Assembly: GCA_017430365.1 (NCBI GenBank)
Contig: JAFRNC010000004.1
Coordinates: 62,001 to 126,000, forward strand
Direction: 5' to 3'
Origin: Bacteroidales bacterium
GTDB taxonomy: Bacteria > Bacteroidota > Bacteroidia > Bacteroidales > UBA932
Length of the DNA: 64,000 nt
Part shown: positions 9,499 through 17,658 of the stretch, in pieces
Numbering within the stretch: position 1 is the first letter of the stretch
Layout: each line of letters opens with the position of its first letter
Notes under the pieces: model-generated
Database searches by the model: none
What the model was told of the DNA's origin: nothing
The model's input: only the letters and a program-made list of their open reading frames with translations
Translations under genes and position numbers: made by a program

Positions 9499-10410
9499 AT
9501 GAAACCAATCAAAGAAATCCTCCATCCGCTTGCAACGGGCAAGTTCTGGAAAGAGCTGGTCATCATGACCCTCGGTATGGCCGTAGGGGCGGCCGCTGTC
9601 TACTATTTCCTGATGCCGAGCAACCTCATCATCGGTAGCATATCCGGTCTTTCAATCGTCCTCTCCCAAGTACTGGGAGGCGTGAAAGTTTCGCTCATAG
9701 TTACCGTGATCAACGCCATCCTGCTGATCCTGGCGTGGCTGCTTATCGGAGCCGAGTTCGGCGCAAAGACGGTGTATACAGCCCTTATCCTCGGTCCGCT
9801 GTTGGAGATGTGGGAGAAGATCATGCCTTACCAGAGCCTCATGGAGCCCGGTGCCACCTCGGTGATGAACGATCCCTGGTTCGACCTGATCTGCTTCGTG
9901 CTCCTGCTCAGCATATCCCAGGCAATACTCTTCAGGATCAACGCCTCCACCGGCGGCCTCGACATCCTGGCCAAGATAGTCAACAAATATCTCCACTTCG
10001 ATATCGGCATGTCCGTGACGATAGCCGGAGCCATGATCTGCTGCTCGGCATTCGCCATCAATCCCTTCCGCATGGTCGTCATCGGCCTTATCGGCACCTG
10101 GATCAACGGCGTGGTGGTCGACTACTTCACCGACGCACTGAACAAGCGCAAGAAAGTCTGTATCATCAGCAAGGACCACGAAGCGATCCGGCATTTCATA
10201 ACGGAAAAACTGCAGCGAGGCTGCAGCCTCTACCATCTGGAAGGCGGATATACGGGCGATGAACGCATCGAAATCGTCGTCCTGCTGACTAAGCACGAAT
10301 ACTCCGACCTCTTCACTTTCATGAAGGAAAACGGATTCGAAGGCTTCATCACCGCATCCAACGTCAGCGAGGTCTACGGCAACTGGCGCAGCGGGAAGAT
10401 AAAGGAGTAA
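9499..10410 (+). CDS. YitT family membrane protein (DUF161 + DUF2179)
   Basis: 303 aa from the ATG at 9499. Five to six hydrophobic segments fill the first two thirds (LGMAVGAAAVYYFLMPSNLI, GSISGLSIVLSQVLGG, VTVINAILLILAWLLIG, FVLLLSISQAILFRINASTG, MSVTIAGAMICC). The YitT motif INASTGGLDILAKIVNKY is present. The C-terminal about 90 residues (KVCIISKDHEAIRHFITEKL...GGYTGDERIEIVVLLTK) form the cytoplasmic DUF2179 domain. Function is unknown; transport is a common guess. Its stop codon directly abuts the stop of the convergent neighbour. Confidence 0.9.
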   Translation: MKPIKEILHPLATGKFWKELVIMTLGMAVGAAAVYYFLMPSNLIIGSISGLSIVLSQVLGGVKVSLIVTVINAILLILAWLLIGAEFGAKTVYTALILGPLLEMWEKIMPYQSLMEPGATSVMNDPWFDLICFVLLLSISQAILFRINASTGGLDILAKIVNKYLHFDIGMSVTIAGAMICCSAFAINPFRMVVIGLIGTWINGVVVDYFTDALNKRKKVCIISKDHEAIRHFITEKLQRGCSLYHLEGGYTGDERIEIVVLLTKHEYSDLFTFMKENGFEGFITASNVSEVYGNWRSGKIKE

Positions 10411-11679
10411 CTATTCCAGGAGGCGCGAGAGGACGGTCTCCGCGCACAGATTCCAGCTTATGAAACCGATGAAGCGCCCGTCTTCATCGACATAATTCGG
10501 AGCCGGGGCGAGCCCTTCCCCCGTTTCGGCATGATAGTTCTCATGCATGGTGTCGAACTTCCCTAGATCGGCGAGCAACAGGCGTGCGGTCGAAATGGCT
10601 ACAGGCACGAGTTCATCCCTGAATCCGTAGTTGAGCATCCCCTCGGAATAAACGACGAACGCGGGAATCCATATGGGTCCCTGCCAGTTTGAGAAAGGCA
10701 GGATTATGTTCTTGTTGTTGTAGTCGGGATCGGACGCCGAGAGCGAACGGAAACCGTACTGCGAGAGCATGTGGCGGCCCTCCAGCAGATAGCGGGATAT
10801 CATCTCCCGTCCGTCGCTCCGGGGTGCCAGTCCCGCAGCCAGCGGCCAGAAACAGGAATAGCTGACCCTCCGGTAGAAATCTCCGGTCTCCCGGTCCACA
10901 TTGTAATAGCATTTGTCAGCATCGCACCACAGGTACGTGTTGATGGCTCCTGCTATCTCCTCCGCCCTCTCGCTGAAAACCCTCGCATCTTCATCCATAC
11001 CGAGGCTTGCGGCTATTCCCGCCTGTGCACGGTATTCGAGCATCTGCATTGTCGAGCAGTCGGCCGCCAGGAAGGAGCGGTTGTCCCCGTCGAAATAGTT
11101 CAGGGCAGGGTTGTTGTCAGCCCCGCTCTGGAAGCCCATTTCCCAGAAATAAAGCCCGCTGGCCGCATCGCGCTGCACGGAGTCGCGATATGCCAGGACG
11201 CGGCAGAGCCTTTCGTAGTAAGGTCTCACCCACTCGTAATCGCCTGTCGCCTCGCAGTAACGCACAACTCCCTGCGAGAGGAAAGGCTTCATGAAGAAAG
11301 TGCCACGGACAAGCCTCGGTCCTTTGGTAGTCATGCAACCTGCCACATATCCCGAGCCGTCCATACCTTCCAGGAAATTGAGGGCCCAGTATTTCATATA
11401 TTCCGGCTTCCCCTTGTAAATGAACCAAGTCCCCATGAAATAACCGTCCCAGTCCCACATCTGCTGATAGAAACCGGCGGGAATCAGGTATGGATACTTA
11501 AGGAATCCTTCAGCAGGGCGGATAACCCTCGGGGATATCCTTTCGAATTCTGCGGAAACCGAATCGAAGACCTCTTTCAGTTCTTCACGGGAACGGTTAT
11601 TCCCGTTCCCGCAGGATGCAGCCGTCATGATAAGCATTGCCGTAAAAGGGATAAATAATCGGAACATTTTAGTTTTCAT
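10411..11679 (-). CDS. Lipoprotein glycosidase with (alpha/alpha)6 fold, trehalase / GH63 / MGH1-like
   Basis: 422 aa with a lipoprotein signal peptide (lipobox TAASC, Cys about 23). Motifs include MWDWDGYFMGTWF, GCMTTKGPRLVRGTFFMKPF, a substrate-like pair GSGYVAG / WQGPIWIP, and HENYHAETGEGLAPAPNY near the end. This layout matches the trehalase-GH63-mannosylglycerate-hydrolase-like clan rather than one named family. It would act on a glucoside or mannoside at the cell envelope. A TAATTTTG -7 box ends only 6 bases before this ATG, so either the mRNA is nearly leaderless or translation begins at the Met at 11667. Confidence 0.75.
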   Translation of the reverse strand: MKTKMFRLFIPFTAMLIMTAASCGNGNNRSREELKEVFDSVSAEFERISPRVIRPAEGFLKYPYLIPAGFYQQMWDWDGYFMGTWFIYKGKPEYMKYWALNFLEGMDGSGYVAGCMTTKGPRLVRGTFFMKPFLSQGVVRYCEATGDYEWVRPYYERLCRVLAYRDSVQRDAASGLYFWEMGFQSGADNNPALNYFDGDNRSFLAADCSTMQMLEYRAQAGIAASLGMDEDARVFSERAEEIAGAINTYLWCDADKCYYNVDRETGDFYRRVSYSCFWPLAAGLAPRSDGREMISRYLLEGRHMLSQYGFRSLSASDPDYNNKNIILPFSNWQGPIWIPAFVVYSEGMLNYGFRDELVPVAISTARLLLADLGKFDTMHENYHAETGEGLAPAPNYVDEDGRFIGFISWNLCAETVLSRLLE

Positions 11680-11684
11680 GACAA

Positions 11685-11692
11685 CAAAATTA
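11685..11692 (-). promoter_or_regulatory. Promoter -7 box (TAATTTTG) for glycosidase lipoprotein
   Basis: Exact TAnnTTTG match on the minus strand. It is so close to the ATG at 11679 that the transcript start would fall almost at the start codon. Confidence 0.5.
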
Positions 11693-11705
11693 CAATAATA
11701 ATTCC

Positions 11706-11713
11706 TAAATTTG
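11706..11713 (+). promoter_or_regulatory. Promoter -7 box (TAAATTTG) for fbp
   Basis: Exact TAnnTTTG match, 16 bases before the fbp ATG at 11729. It is divergent from and interlocked with the glycosidase promoter in a 49-bp gap. Confidence 0.6.
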
Positions 11714-11728
11714 TAGAAAACCATAGGC

Positions 11729-13696
11729 ATGAAAAGGGACCTGAAATATCTTAAGCTTCTGTCAAAGAGTTTCCCGACCGAACAGGAAGCTTGCACGGAA
11801 ATCATCAACCTGGAGGCGATACTGAATCTCCCCAAGGGTACCGAGCATTTCATCACCGATCTCCACGGAGAGAACGAGGCGTTCGAACATGTGCTCCGCA
11901 ACGGTTCCGGCGTGATCAGGCAGAAAGTCGAGATGATTTTCGGAGCCACCCTGACCGAGAGCGCCAAACGCGAACTGTGTACCCTAATCTACTATCCCGA
12001 AGACAAGATACGCGCAACGCGCAGCACCCTCCGCTCCCGTGCCAAAATGCAGGAGTGGTACCGCGTGATGCTGATGCGGATAATCCAGGTCATGGCGCTT
12101 TGCTCTTCCAAATACACCCGTTCCAAGGTGCGCAAATCCCTCCCTAAAGAGTATTCCTACATAATCGAGGAACTGCTGCACGAGTGGATCGAGGACAACC
12201 AGAACAAGCGCCGCTACATGATGTCGATCGTGGACACAATCATAGCCACGGGCCGTGCCGACCACTTCATAGCCACGATATGCAACGTCATCCACCGCCT
12301 GGTCATCGACTCCCTCCACATCATCGGCGACATATATGACCGCGGTCCCGGATCCCACCTTATCATGGAGACCCTCTGCAACTACCACAACTACGATATC
12401 CAGTGGGGCAACCACGACGTGGTGTGGATGGGCGCAGCCGCGGGAAGCAAGGCGTGCGTGGCCAACGTGCTCCGCCTGTGCTTCCGTTACGCCAACCTCG
12501 CCACCCTCGAGGACGGCTACGGCATCAACCTCCTCCCCCTTACCACCTTCGCCATGGAGGCCTATGCGGACGACCCCTGCACCCTCTTCCGTCCGAGGGA
12601 GAACGAATACGAGACCCTGCCCGAATCGCAGGTCGCTCTTATCTCCAAGATGCACAAGGCCATCACCGTCATACAGTTCAAGATGGAGAAGCGCGTGATC
12701 GACCGCAACCCCGAATTCGGGATGGATGACCGCAACCTGCTCCACCTGGTCGATTACGGCAAGGGGACCATCACCCTGGGAGGAGTGGAATACGAACTCC
12801 GGGACAAGAACTTCCCTACGATAGACCCGGCCGATCCCTATGCCCTCACGGACGCCGAGCAGGAAGTCATAGACAGTCTCACCCGCAGTTTCGAGACCAG
12901 CGAGAAACTCAAGCGCCACATCTCATGTTTCCTCAACCACGGATCACTGTATCTGGTCCGCAACAGCAATCTCCTTTTCCACGGCTCGGTTCCCTTGAAC
13001 CCGGACGGGACCTTCAAGGAGATGATGATACAAGGCAAGCCATACAGCGGAAAGAAACTCTTCGACAAAGTCGACCAGATGGTAAGGAACGCCTATTACA
13101 CCCAGGAGGAGACTCCCCGCCGGCAGGCCGGGCAGGATTTCATCTGGTACCTGTGGTGCGGTCCTGTGGCCCCCACCTTCGACAAGAGCAAGATGGCAAC
13201 GTTCGAACGCTACTTCATAGCCGACAAGGCAACCCACAAGGAGGTCAACGGCGCATACAAGGAACTGAAGAACCGTGCGGACATCTGCATGATGATACTC
13301 CGGGAATTCGGAGTCAAGGACATGCAGCACGGCCACATCATCAACGGCCATATCCCCGTCAAGACAATCAAGGGCGAAAGTCCGATAAGGGCCGAAGGGA
13401 AACTGCTGATGATCGACGGAGGTTATTCGAAAGCCTACCAGCCCGAAACCGGCATAGCAGGCTACACCCTCATCTACAACTCACAGAGCCTGAAACTGGT
13501 ACAGCACGCCCCCTTCACCACGCGCGAGAAAGCGGTGAAATTCGGTCTGGACATCCTTTCCGAAACCAAGGTATTGGAATTCGAGGAGAGCCGCCGCTAC
13601 GTGCGCGACACCGACCAGGGCAATGAGATCAAGGAACAGATAAACGATCTGTACCAGTTGCTCGATGCATACAGGAGCGGCGCGATCCACAGTTGA
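11729..13696 (+). CDS. fbp: Fructose-1,6-bisphosphatase class III
   Basis: 655 aa, the usual length of class III (Firmicutes/Bacteroidota) FBPase, which removes the C1 phosphate in gluconeogenesis. The protein has the split metallophosphatase motifs GDIYDRGPGSH, WGNHDVVWMGAAAGS, FLNHGSLYLVRNSNLLFHGS and INGHIPVKTIKGESPI, followed by LMIDGGYSKAYQ. The metal-binding D, N and H residues of the PPP-type fold are all visible. Single gene behind its own promoter, cytoplasmic. An organism fermenting amino acids such as lysine would need gluconeogenesis, which is consistent with this window. Confidence 0.95.
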   Translation: MKRDLKYLKLLSKSFPTEQEACTEIINLEAILNLPKGTEHFITDLHGENEAFEHVLRNGSGVIRQKVEMIFGATLTESAKRELCTLIYYPEDKIRATRSTLRSRAKMQEWYRVMLMRIIQVMALCSSKYTRSKVRKSLPKEYSYIIEELLHEWIEDNQNKRRYMMSIVDTIIATGRADHFIATICNVIHRLVIDSLHIIGDIYDRGPGSHLIMETLCNYHNYDIQWGNHDVVWMGAAAGSKACVANVLRLCFRYANLATLEDGYGINLLPLTTFAMEAYADDPCTLFRPRENEYETLPESQVALISKMHKAITVIQFKMEKRVIDRNPEFGMDDRNLLHLVDYGKGTITLGGVEYELRDKNFPTIDPADPYALTDAEQEVIDSLTRSFETSEKLKRHISCFLNHGSLYLVRNSNLLFHGSVPLNPDGTFKEMMIQGKPYSGKKLFDKVDQMVRNAYYTQEETPRRQAGQDFIWYLWCGPVAPTFDKSKMATFERYFIADKATHKEVNGAYKELKNRADICMMILREFGVKDMQHGHIINGHIPVKTIKGESPIRAEGKLLMIDGGYSKAYQPETGIAGYTLIYNSQSLKLVQHAPFTTREKAVKFGLDILSETKVLEFEESRRYVRDTDQGNEIKEQINDLYQLLDAYRSGAIHS

Positions 13697-13716
13697 CAAA
13701 ACATGACATTTTGTCA
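13694..13716. repeat. Inverted repeat overlapping the fbp stop codon, upstream of hsp20
   Basis: TGACAAAA (13694-13701) and TTTTGTCA (13709-13716) are perfect inverted repeats with a 7-base loop. Nested inside is the 13-base palindrome TGACA-TTT-TGTCA (13704-13716). A second small stem CCATT/AATGG (13717-13732) and CGCGA/TCGCG (13764-13777) follow before the hsp20 start. It could be a weak terminator for fbp or an operator for hsp20. Confidence 0.45.
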
Positions 13717-13822
13717 CCATTTTCAAGAATGGTCGACAATTTGATATAACTCCAGATGCAACCGCGAGAGATCGCGGGAACGAATGACAATAAGTTCAAC
13801 GTTTAATTTGGAGGATTTAATC

Positions 13823-14260
13823 ATGTATTCCGTTGAAAGAAGAAATTCATGGCTGCCCGGTATTTTCAGCAACCTGTTCGATGACGATTTTACCGTGTTG
13901 CCTGCACGCCAGTTCGCATCGCCCGCAGTCAACATCAAGGAAACTGAAAAGGATTTCCAAATCGAGATCGCAGCTCCCGGTATGACGAAGGAAGATTTCT
14001 CGGTCCGCGTGGACAACGACGAGGAACTGGTTATCGCACTGGAAAAGAAGAACCAGAAGGAAGAGAAGCATGACAAGGGTACGACCTACCTGCGTCGCGA
14101 GTTCTCCTATACATCCTATCACCAGAGTTTCGTGCTGCCTGAGAACATCAATCTCGAAGAGATCAAGGCCGAGATGGTGAACGGCGTGCTTCAGATCACC
14201 CTGCCTAAGGTCCAGGAAATCAGGAAGGTTCCGGCATCCCGCCAGATCGAGGTGAAATAA
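13823..14260 (+). CDS. Small heat-shock protein, Hsp20/alpha-crystallin family
   Basis: 145 aa. A short N-terminal arm (SWLPGIFSNLFDDDF) precedes the alpha-crystallin domain at about residues 35-140: SPAVNIKETEKDFQIEIAAP, the G-x-L-like turn GMTKEDFSVRV, and the final strand AEMVNGVLQITLPK. It binds unfolding proteins as an ATP-independent holdase in the cytoplasm. I chose the ATG at 13823 because GGAGG sits 8 bases upstream (13810-13814), a rare clear ribosome-binding site in this window, and homology starts there. The upstream gap holds several palindromes that could carry stress regulation. Confidence 0.93.
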   Translation: MYSVERRNSWLPGIFSNLFDDDFTVLPARQFASPAVNIKETEKDFQIEIAAPGMTKEDFSVRVDNDEELVIALEKKNQKEEKHDKGTTYLRREFSYTSYHQSFVLPENINLEEIKAEMVNGVLQITLPKVQEIRKVPASRQIEVK

Positions 14261-14277
14261 TCCTTTCCCCCAGACCC

Positions 14278-15429
14278 CTACACCAGCGTTCCGGTGTCTT
14301 CCTTGTCTATGTCCGGTATAAGTCTCCTGACCGCCTTGCGGTCGGAGAAGAAACGGATGGCGATGACGCGGATTACGGTGTAGGCGGGAATTCCGACCAG
14401 AAGGCCTACGGTGCCCCCTATCCGTCCTGCCATCAGCAGGACGATGAAAATCTCGAGAGGAGTCGATTTGATGCTGGTGGAGTAGATGACAGGCTGATAA
14501 ATGAAATTGTCTATCATCTGCGCCGCCAGCATTATTGCAAGTACTATCAGCGCGAACGCCCAGATTGGGACCGCCAGGCCGACTCCGGCACCATACTTGA
14601 GCACGACGCACAGAACCACCCCTATCACTTCGCCGATCAGCGGGCCGACATACGGAATGACATTCAGTATACCGGCTATGAACGCTATTCCTATGGCATA
14701 ATCGGGGCCTATCCTGGCTATGAGCCAAAGTCCCAGGAAATCGACCAGTATGACTCCTATCACTTCTACGATAAGTCCGAGGAAATAGCGCGAAAGGAGG
14801 TGATTGATGTCGCTGATCGTCGAATTGACCGAACCTTCTATCCGGTCAGGAACCAAAGCGCATATGATCTTGCCGAAGAGTTTTTCGTCACGGATGAAGA
14901 AGAAGGAGATGAAAACGACTGAGAACAGTCCTACCGCGATTCCGGCCGCGACCGAAGCCACCGAACCTATCACTGAAGAGACATTGGATATGTTGACCAG
15001 TTCGCGGAGTTTGTCGAGAAGCAACGTCACAATATCGAAATCTCGTCCCAGCGAAGGGAAGACGCCGACAATCCAGTAATTGAACCTGTCGATGAGGCTG
15101 TTATAAGGCATTTCGCTGGCATTCATTACGGAAGCGTCCCTTATTATCCCCGACACCACAGGGATGATCCTTGTAACGAAAAGCAGTATACCTGCCAGGA
15201 TCACCAGAATCGTAATGATGGCCAGAAGGCCGTCCGGTGCGGATTTTCCCTTTATCTTTATGCGGCGCAAAAGACGCATAAGGGGCTGCCCGACCAGCGA
15301 GACGACGAATGCCACGATTACATACACAAGCACGCTCCTGAAATACCAGCAGAGCAATGCAATAGCCGCCAGGGCACAGAGGCGGATCACCAGTCCTGCC
15401 AGCCTGTCAATGTCTCTCTTCGTTTCCAT
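14278..15429 (-). CDS. AI-2E family transporter (permease)
   Basis: 383 aa integral membrane protein. Paired helices at the N-terminus (LCALAAIALLCWYF, VLVYVIVAFVVSLVGQPL) are followed by an amphipathic middle domain and a cluster of helices ending in the AI-2E permease signature GILNVIPYVGPLIGEVIGVVLC. The family includes TqsA-like exporters and Na+/H+ antiporters, so the substrate is uncertain. It sits convergent with hsp20 (17-bp gap) and divergent from tRNA-Ala. Confidence 0.9.
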   Translation of the reverse strand: METKRDIDRLAGLVIRLCALAAIALLCWYFRSVLVYVIVAFVVSLVGQPLMRLLRRIKIKGKSAPDGLLAIITILVILAGILLFVTRIIPVVSGIIRDASVMNASEMPYNSLIDRFNYWIVGVFPSLGRDFDIVTLLLDKLRELVNISNVSSVIGSVASVAAGIAVGLFSVVFISFFFIRDEKLFGKIICALVPDRIEGSVNSTISDINHLLSRYFLGLIVEVIGVILVDFLGLWLIARIGPDYAIGIAFIAGILNVIPYVGPLIGEVIGVVLCVVLKYGAGVGLAVPIWAFALIVLAIMLAAQMIDNFIYQPVIYSTSIKSTPLEIFIVLLMAGRIGGTVGLLVGIPAYTVIRVIAIRFFSDRKAVRRLIPDIDKEDTGTLV

Positions 15430-15461
15430 ACCCTAAAAATACGAAAAGTTATCCTATCCTC

Positions 15462-15491
15462 TTGCAGAAACAAAAAAAATAGCTACCTTTG
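15462..15491 (+). promoter_or_regulatory. Promoter of tRNA-Ala
   Basis: TTG (15462-15464), 19-base spacer, TACCTTTG (15484-15491), a textbook Bacteroidota promoter ending 10 bases before the mature tRNA 5' end. Confidence 0.8.
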
Positions 15492-15501
15492 CGGTGCTGA
15501 T

Positions 15502-15574
15502 GGGGTATTAGCTCAGTTGGTAGAGCGTTTGAATGGCATTCAAAAGGTCAGGAGTCCGATTCTCCTATACTCCA
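15502..15574 (+). tRNA. tRNA-Ala(GGC)
   Basis: 73 nt cloverleaf. Acceptor GGGGTAT pairs with ATACTCC, including the G3:U70 wobble that marks alanine tRNAs. D arm GCTC/GAGC; anticodon stem TTTGA/TCAAA with loop ATGGCAT (anticodon GGC); T arm AGGAG-TCCGATT-CTCCT. Discriminator base A. The 3' CCA is not encoded (CAAAA follows), so it must be added by tRNA nucleotidyltransferase. Confidence 0.97.
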
Positions 15575-15581
15575 CAAAAAG

Positions 15582-15609
15582 AAAGCAGGCATCAAAGCCT
15601 GCTTTTTTT
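15582..15609 (+). terminator. Intrinsic terminator of tRNA-Ala
   Basis: Stem AAAGCAGGC / GCCTGCTTT with loop ATCAAA, followed by four more T. It is immediately downstream of the tRNA and abuts the end of the convergent YiiX-like gene, which it may also serve. Confidence 0.9.
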
Positions 15610-15610
15610 G

Positions 15611-16294
15611 TTACTGACGATCTAAATACATGACGTGCACAAGGTTGGGAGCGGAGTGCATCTGCTGGGGATTGGTACCGGGTTCCCCTTGTGGAACGTC
15701 CATGCCGAGCTGTCCGAAAAGCCTTGTCCAATAGGCAGGCATCTCACCTTCCGCATTCTTGAAGTTCATGGGTACGCAGTCGAAATGATGCGAACCGTCT
15801 GGCTTCACGTAAAGGTCGTATACCAGTTCCGTACAGTAATGCTTTCCGTTGGAGGGCAGGAAATGGAGGTCGTATTCTTCGCCGAGCATTCCTTTGGCCT
15901 GCTCCACGTACTGCTTCGCATCCCGGTTGTCTGCCAGACGCATCACCTCGAAAGTTGCCCTGGCGCCTCCCCTGTGCAGGGTGAACTGGGAGAGCAGGGT
16001 ATCCAGCGGATGCCGGTCCACTCCATAGGCGATAGTGGCATCGATAACCCACTCCTTCCCGGTCTCGTCGACCTCCAGGATGGCTGTATGGATGAAATTG
16101 ATGTCTCCCCCGTCGGAGGTGGCATCTGCTATGGCCTGCGCCATGTCCTCTTCCCCGTAGTTCATCGGTATGCCGACAAAAAGAAGGTCGCCGGTCTCGA
16201 TGCGGGGTTCCTGCCGGACCGTAGAAACATCGTTCTTCCTGCAGGACGGCAGAAGCGTCATTGCAAGAAGAACGAAGAGTAAACAATTCTTCAT
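15611..16294 (-). CDS. YiiX-like NlpC/P60-superfamily lipoprotein (permuted papain-like hydrolase)
   Basis: 227 aa lipoprotein (lipobox LLPSC, Cys about 18). The core shows IETGDLLFVGIP, then NFIHTAILEVD with the candidate catalytic His, and later KHYCTELVYDLY with the candidate nucleophile Cys. This His-before-Cys order is the circularly permuted layout of the YiiX/YebB group. Members are predicted amidases or thioesterases acting on cell-wall peptides or lipids. It is the last gene of the DAHP synthase operon, 9 bp after the chorismate mutase-rubredoxin ORF, which gives no obvious metabolic clue. Confidence 0.85.
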   Translation of the reverse strand: MKNCLLFVLLAMTLLPSCRKNDVSTVRQEPRIETGDLLFVGIPMNYGEEDMAQAIADATSDGGDINFIHTAILEVDETGKEWVIDATIAYGVDRHPLDTLLSQFTLHRGGARATFEVMRLADNRDAKQYVEQAKGMLGEEYDLHFLPSNGKHYCTELVYDLYVKPDGSHHFDCVPMNFKNAEGEMPAYWTRLFGQLGMDVPQGEPGTNPQQMHSAPNLVHVMYLDRQ

Positions 16295-16303
16295 GGAAGG
16301 CGT

Positions 16304-16738
16304 TTACTTCACAGGGGAGAAGTCTTCCTTTCCAGCTCCGCAGAGGGGGCACACCCAATCTGCAGGAATGTTCTCAAAAGCGGTGCCGGGGGCCACGCCG
16401 TTGTCGGGATCACCGGTAGCGGGATCATATTCGTACCCGCAGAGATCGCATACGTACTTTGCCATAGTGTCTTGAGTATTTGATTGTGATTGATGGTTCA
16501 TCTTGCTTATTTCGAAGAGCGCGGCATAGAGACGGGCTACGCACGGCTTCATGCTGTCGGGAAGGCCCGCACTGAGGCGGTTCACCACATCGGCTTCGCG
16601 GGAAAGGTCCTCAAGGGGAATTCCCATGCCCTCTTTCAGGGCCCGTATCCGTTCGACGATCTCTATACGGCTGACCAGCAGACGTACCATATCATCGTCC
16701 ACGGCATCGATCTGCCTGCGCAATTCTTCCAGTTCCAT
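16304..16738 (-). CDS. Chorismate mutase (AroQ type) fused in frame to rubredoxin
   Basis: 144 aa single ORF. Residues 1-78 look like an AroQ chorismate mutase ([20 protein letters not shown], then a three-helix pattern), converting chorismate to prephenate for Phe/Tyr. After a polar linker ([12 protein letters not shown]), residues 92-144 are a complete 53-aa rubredoxin with both iron-binding pairs (CDLCGY and CPLCGAG). An internal ATG at 16465 begins exactly where a free rubredoxin would start, so one fused protein, two products, or both are possible. No stop codon separates the parts. DAHP synthase lies 12 bp upstream. Confidence 0.85.
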   Translation of the reverse strand: MELEELRRQIDAVDDDMVRLLVSRIEIVERIRALKEGMGIPLEDLSREADVVNRLSAGLPDSMKPCVARLYAALFEISKMNHQSQSNTQDTMAKYVCDLCGYEYDPATGDPDNGVAPGTAFENIPADWVCPLCGAGKEDFSPVK

Positions 16739-16750
16739 AAGGGTTGAGGA

Positions 16751-17596
16751 CTAACGGATATTCAGAACCGGCTCGATGCGCCTGCAAAGATCCGCCAGCT
16801 GGTCGGGAGTGAGGGACTGGAATCCGTCGCTCAGCGCCTCCCCGGGATTATCGTGTACTTCGACCATTATCGCGTCGGCACCGGCAGCGACTGCGGCGAC
16901 GGCCATGGTCGGCACAAGGTCCGAACGGCCGGTGCCATGGCTCGGATCGACCATTACGGGAAGATGGGAAAGACGCTTTACCAACGGAACTGCAGAAAGG
17001 TCCAGCACATTGCGCGTAAGGGAATCGAATCCCCTGATACCGCGCTCGCACAGGATTACCTGGCTGTTGCCGCCGGAAAGGAGATACTCGGCACTGAGAA
17101 GCCACTCCCTTATGGTGCTTGAGAAACCCCGCTTGAGCATGACAGGCTTGCGGACACGGCCCAAGGCCTTGAGGAGTTCGAAATTCTGCATGTTCCGGGA
17201 TCCGATCTGTATCAGGTCGACATTCTCGATGAAATAGTCGAGATATTTCTCGCTCATGATTTCAGAGACTATGGGCAGCCCGGTCTCTTCCTTGGCCTTC
17301 ACAAGAAGCCTGAGCCCCTCGATGCCCATTCCCTGGAAATCATAGGGGGAAGTACGGGGTTTGAAGGCGCCGCCGCGGAGCAGATTCGCACCGGCAGCCT
17401 TTACGGCATGTGCCAGGGAGATGATCTGTGATTCAGACTCAACGGAACACGGTCCCGCTATCATGGCGAAATGACCTCCGCCTATGGCAACGCGGGACTC
17501 CCCTTCCCCGATTTCCACGACCGTGGCGCATCCGGATTCTTTTCCGGATACCAGGGGAAGCTCCCTCTTGAGCAAACCGTCTTTCTCTTCAAACAT
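16751..17596 (-). CDS. aroF: 3-deoxy-7-phosphoheptulonate (DAHP) synthase, AroF-like type
   Basis: 281 aa. Typical motifs are [71 protein letters not shown] and [15 protein letters not shown]. It condenses PEP with erythrose-4-phosphate as the first step of the shikimate pathway. The length fits the stand-alone type I-beta core; the chorismate mutase that many Bacteroidota carry on the same polypeptide is a separate gene 12 bp downstream here, so feedback control by prephenate through a fused domain is not available. A promoter lies at 17617-17648. Confidence 0.92.
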   Translation of the reverse strand: MFEEKDGLLKRELPLVSGKESGCATVVEIGEGESRVAIGGGHFAMIAGPCSVESESQIISLAHAVKAAGANLLRGGAFKPRTSPYDFQGMGIEGLRLLVKAKEETGLPIVSEIMSEKYLDYFIENVDLIQIGSRNMQNFELLKALGRVRKPVMLKRGFSSTIREWLLSAEYLLSGGNSQVILCERGIRGFDSLTRNVLDLSAVPLVKRLSHLPVMVDPSHGTGRSDLVPTMAVAAVAAGADAIMVEVHDNPGEALSDGFQSLTPDQLADLCRRIEPVLNIR

Positions 17597-17616
17597 CCGA
17601 TGGGATTTTATCTTGG

Positions 17617-17648
17617 CAAATTTACTTCAGAATCTCGTTTCAAACAAA
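17617..17648 (-). promoter_or_regulatory. Promoter of DAHP synthase operon
   Basis: Minus strand: TTTG (17648-17645), 20-base spacer, TAAATTTG (17624-17617), with the start codon 20 bases later. It separates this operon from the C10 protease gene upstream. Confidence 0.7.
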
Positions 17649-17658
17649 TAAAAATGAA

